A program made the position numbers and the translations under genes. The notes beneath the pieces were generated by a model that was not told the DNA's origin, searched no databases, and was given only the letters and a program-made list of their open reading frames with translations. A DNA stretch of 64,000 bases from Hypoxylon rubiginosum (Eukaryota > Ascomycota > Sordariomycetes > Xylariales > Hypoxylaceae), in contig CADCXA010000030.1 in NCBI GenBank assembly GCA_902806565.1, forward strand, positions 1,510,013 to 1,574,012. The letters run 5' to 3'. Below, piece by piece: positions 59,661 to 64,000 of the stretch (position 1 is its first letter; every line of letters begins with the position of its first letter).

Positions 59661-62600
59661 ATATAATAAACTAAATAATTTTTTTATTATATAAATTATT
59701 AATATATAATATATATTTTATAATTAAGGGAAAAAAGCTATTGTAAAAATAAGGGAAAAAATTAATAATTAGCTTAAAATAAAAACTATTTTTAATATTA
59801 AAATAAAGGTTATAATTAATTTTATTTAAAGAAAAATTATCTTTAATTATAAAACCCTTTTATTAATAAAATACGATAAAGGCTTGAAATTTAAAAAAGC
59901 CTTTAAAAACGCTTATTTAAAAATAAGAATAAAAAAAAAAATAAACCTTTTTTATTATTTTAAAGTATAAAGCCAAATAAAAGTTAATTATAAAAAAATT
60001 ACTAAAGGATTTTTTTAAACCTTAAATAAAAATAATAAAAGTTAAATATTATATTTATTTAAAATTATTTAAGCTAATTAAATATTAGTTAAACTTAATA
60101 AAGTCTTTTTATATAAAACTATATATAAATAAAAAGTTATAATATTTATTAAGATTATAATTTTTATATAGTAAATATTTAAATAAAATAAAGTAAAAAA
60201 TTATAAAAAGCTTTTAATAATCTAGATAAAACTTTTATAAAAAAAAGAGAAAAACTTTTAAAAATTAATTATTATTTTTAAGAGGAAAAAAAAAAAAGTA
60301 ATTAAACGAAAAAATAAAAAATATATAAAATAAACTAAAAATATAATATTATAAAAAAACAATTTTATATTTTTATTTAACATTTTTCACTATATTAATA
60401 TTTTAAATAAAAATAAATTTTATTATAATTAATTAAAACTTTACCTAATTAATTAGGTTTATAAAAAAAATAAATATAACATTTATAAACTAAACGGTAT
60501 TATTTTAAAAATTATATTTTTAAAAAACTAGCTTAAGTTTTTTATAAAAAACAAGTAAAAATACTAAGAACCTAATAATTTTTTTAATAATTTTTAAATT
60601 ATAAAACTAGATAATAAACAATTTAATTAAAATAAAAACATTATTTTTTATAATAAGAAGAAAGATATTAAGGTATTTAATTATTTTATAAGTTAAAAAG
60701 TAACAAGTTTAATTATTAAAAATAATAATATAGGGATTTATTAAAGCGATTTATATTAAAATAAATATATTTTAATTAATAATAAAACAAAGTAATAAAC
60801 TATTAAAACTATTTTAAAAAACAGAATTATTCTTAAAAATAAAACCTTTTAATTATAATAAATTAAAATTCATCTTTTTAAAAAAACAAGAAAAAAATAT
60901 ATTATTATATTAAACCTTAAAACATTTACTAACTTTAAATCACGTTAATTAATATAAAAGTAAAATAATTATTAACCTAAAAAAATAAAAAAAAACAACT
61001 ATATTAACATTTAATATTATAACTAGAAATCTATAAATATATAATATATAATTAATATATAATTAAAGAATTTTATTTAAAACACCTTATTTATTTTCTT
61101 TTTTATAAATTTAAATTTTTATTATTTAGAATTAATTTATTTATTTAACCTTTACTTTATTTTTTATTTATTTTAAAATTAAATTAATCTTACTAATAAA
61201 ATAAAAAGATATAATATTTAATATAAAAACTTTATTTTTTATTTTATTTAACTTAAAATCTTAATATTAAATTATTAAAACTAAATTAGTAAATTTTTTA
61301 ATATAAAATCCTTGATTAAAAAAGGATTTTAATACTTTTAAGCTTAGAGATTTTTAAATTAATAATCTTAAAATTTACACTTTTTATTAAATATTAAAAT
61401 AACATAGATATTATAAGATTTTTTTATAACGTTAAAAATAAATTTATAACTAAAAAAAGGTTATATTTTAACGTAATTAATAAAATTAAACGCTTTTATA
61501 TAATATTAATAACATTAATAAACTATTTTATTTAAAAGATTATATATTTAAATAAAAAAATTAAAAATATAATAATTATTTTATATAAGCTTATTAAAAT
61601 AGTTATTTAAAAGATTTATATGTTTAATATTAATAAATAAAAATAATAATTATTTTAAAAGTAACTATTTAAAAAAAAAGTAGTAATTCTATAAAAGGCT
61701 AGTTACTTATTAAAAACCTTTATTAAATATTTTTTAAAGAATATACTAGCTGGTAATAAAACTATTAAATATATAAAAATTTATATTATAAATCATCTAA
61801 TAAATTATATTAATTAGGTTTTTTTATAAAATTATTAAGCTTTATTAATTTATAGGTATTTATTATTAATATAAAACTTAAAAATTAAAAATAAAAATTT
61901 TAATTAAAAGTTTATTAAGTTATTTATTAAAAACAATAAAAATAATAAAATTAAAGATTTTATTGTTATATAAAACCTTAAAAGGCTATAAAAATTAATA
62001 ACTTAAAAAGATATAAACCGTAATAATTTTTTTAGCCCGGAACTTATTTTAATTAATAAAAGTTATAATATAAATTTAAAATCAACTTTTATATTTAAAA
62101 TAATTTAATTAAAAGTGGCAAGTTATTTATTTATTTATAATTATTTATATATTAAAAACAATAATTAATTAAAAATAAATATAATATTAAAAGTTTAATT
62201 TATTTATTAAGCGTTAATTTAAATATTAAAGTTTTAAAAAGGTTAATTATAATATATTTTGTTTATAATAAAACACGATTTTTTAAATAATTTTAATAAA
62301 AACTTTATATTAAACTAGTTTTAAAAAAACGGATTAAGGTTATAATTATAAAAAATAAATAATATATTTATAAAAATATTTTAAACTTAAAAATAAGTTT
62401 TAATACTTATATTAAATTTTTTTTAAAACATATACCTAGGTACGGAAATAATATTATTAAAGTTAAAAAATAATAATAAAAATAACGTGTTAAACTTAAG
62501 GTTTTTATAGTGTTTTTAAATATATTATATAGCGGCGAATTTTATAATGTTATTATTATTATTAAGCGTTTTAAATCTTTTTAAATAAATAAAAGTAAAT

Positions 62601-64000
62601 ATAATCACTATAATTTAAATATTTTTTACCGTTTTAAAAAGTGATTTAAGGTATTTTAAGAAAGTTAAAAAATTTAAAAAAAAAGGAAGTATAAAAAATA
62701 AAAATTATTATAAAATTTTTAACTTTTTATTATTTTAAAAAAAGTGGGTATTATTAATTAGAGGCTGGTTTATATATTATATTAATATTTTATTAGTTTA
62801 TAATTAAGATTAATAAGAGCTTATTTATATAATAAATTATTTAATAAAATATTTATATAAGGTTATATAGATATAAAAGATATTTAATACCCCTTTTTTA
62901 TTTTAATTAATATAGTTTATTTTATATCCTTTATTTTTTTTTTTGAAAAATTTAAAATTATAATATTTTATAATTATAATGATAATATATAGAAAAATAA
63001 AAACAATATTTATTAATATTATAGATTTTTTAAGGGATATTTATTATATTAATAATGTTATTAATTAATAAAAGTATTAATTAAAGTTTTTAAAACTTAT
63101 AATAATGGTGTTTTTTTTTTTTATTTAATTAAAGCTAAATTTATATATTATAGTTATATTATAAAGCATTTTATTTTTATTAAAAATAAATTTTAAACTT
63201 TAATATAAAAAACTTGTATTTATAATTATAAGTTTTTTAATTTTATATAAAAATAAAAGATATAATAAATTATTAAAAATTAAAAAACTTTAATTACTTA
63301 TTATAAAAAATATGTTATTTATTAAACTAATTTATAAAGTTAAAATATTATAGGCTTTAAAAAATTATAAAATAAATAATTTTAATAATATTATATTTGT
63401 TTTAATTAAGTAATATAACTTGTAATTTATTCTTTTAGTAGCTTATTATAACTTTATAATATTAAAGAAAAACTTTAATAATTATATAGTTTTTTATTTT
63501 TATATAATATTAATTAATATAACAAAAAAACAAATATATACTTTTAATATTTTTATAAATAAGATAGGCTTTTTTTTTATTAAAATATAAGTATTATTTA
63601 TAAATTTAAATAAAATATATAATAATAATAAATAAGGAATAATAATTAAAGGCTTTAAAAACTTACGTTAAATTTAAATTGTTTTTTAAAATAATAGTTA
63701 GATATATAATTATTAAATAGTATATATTCCTTATTTATTATTTAAAAAACTAGTTACTTTATTTTAATTATTAAAAGATAAAAATTTTAATTAGATTTTA
63801 ATTTTAAATATCTTTATAAAAATAATGTTTAAATATATTAAAATTAAAATAACTACTAAAAAACTTTTACTTATTAAGTAACTTATAATATTAATTAAAC
63901 TAGTATATAATCTTATATTTAAAATAAGTTTAATAGGATTATAATTTACAGTAATTAATACGGTTAAAAACATTAAAAATAACTTTTTAAGTAACGGTTT

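Larger units (their letters stand above)
43731..64000. other. AT-rich, RIP-type degraded block (heterochromatin-like), continues beyond the window
   Basis: About 20 kb in which only roughly one base in ten is G or C by eye. Stops occur every few codons in all frames and no gene can be supported. Residual C is mostly followed by T (CT, also CG), residual G mostly preceded by A, and TA is abundant, as expected when C-to-T changes act on CpA on both strands (RIP). The transition from normal DNA is abrupt at about 43735. It contains tandem repeats and remains of a Ty3/Gypsy element, listed separately. No telomere repeat is seen. It may be pericentromeric, subtelomeric or an internal AT isochore; the window cannot tell. 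Confidence 0.85.

Noticed and set aside
63791..63973. Open frame of 60 codons at the right end
   Set aside because: Same reason: A+T-driven Ile/Leu/Asn/Lys composition without coding evidence.
43731..64000. Insertion of mitochondrial DNA
   Set aside because: No mitochondrial gene, tRNA or intron motif is readable, and the CpA/TpG scarcity together with Gypsy pol fossils points to RIP-degraded nuclear repeats instead.
43731..64000. Telomere or confirmed centromere
   Set aside because: No TTAGGG-type repeats are present, and centromere identity cannot be shown from sequence alone.
1..64000. CRISPR arrays, bacterial operons or phage genes
   Set aside because: Introns, tRNA architecture and gene families are eukaryotic, and the tandem repeats found have no spacer structure.

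Overview
This window looks like nuclear DNA of a filamentous ascomycete (Pezizomycotina, most likely a Sordariomycete). The genes carry short introns (about 45-150 bp) with GTATGT/GTAAGT-like donors and CTAAC/CTAAT branch sites. The gene content is typical of these fungi: HET-domain proteins, a Goodbye-type NLR, an AA9 cellulose monooxygenase, a fungal type III polyketide synthase, DUF1996 and a VIT/VWA protein. The last 20 kb is extremely AT-rich DNA of the kind left by repeat-induced point mutation (RIP). Gene models were assembled by hand from splice signals, and each one kept closes in frame.

Layout. 1-12 kb: an MFS transporter of the Dal5/allantoate-permease type (+) converges on a six-exon cytochrome P450 (-). 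A 4.3 kb stretch without genes follows, then an AA9 lytic polysaccharide monooxygenase (+). 12-25 kb: a self-recognition-type block holds a 1567-residue Goodbye/NTPase/TPR/zinc-finger NLR, a small unknown zinc-binding protein, a decayed copy of the 3' end of the NLR gene, a HET protein fused to a C-terminal membrane region, and a second, conventional HET protein converging on it. 25-33 kb: glycosylasparaginase and a type III PKS (both -), a small four-helix membrane protein (+), and a nine-exon conserved fungal protein with a HeLo-like N-terminus (-). 33-42 kb: a VIT/VWA protein (+), a cysteine-rich small secreted protein (-), a secreted DUF1996 protein (+), an intron-containing tRNA-Ser(GCU) (-), and a luciferase-like flavin monooxygenase (-). 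42-43.5 kb: an ankyrin-deaminase gene that carries two in-frame nonsense codons.

43.7-64 kb: an AT-rich block without genes that continues past the window. Remaining C is mostly followed by T or G, and CpA/TpG are scarce. It contains two kinds of tandem repeat and a recognisable fossil of a Ty3/Gypsy pol gene (connection/RNase H and integrase zinc-finger motifs, all in one + frame with many stops). The ankyrin-deaminase gene sits at the edge of this block, and both of its stops can be explained by C-to-T changes, so spill-over of RIP is a reasonable hypothesis.

The genes do not form one obvious biosynthetic cluster. The clearest theme is recognition/incompatibility genes (NLR, two HET, HeLo-like, ankyrin-deaminase) beside secreted and secondary-metabolism genes, next to heterochromatin-like DNA. 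That is a typical accessory or subtelomere/centromere-flanking environment.
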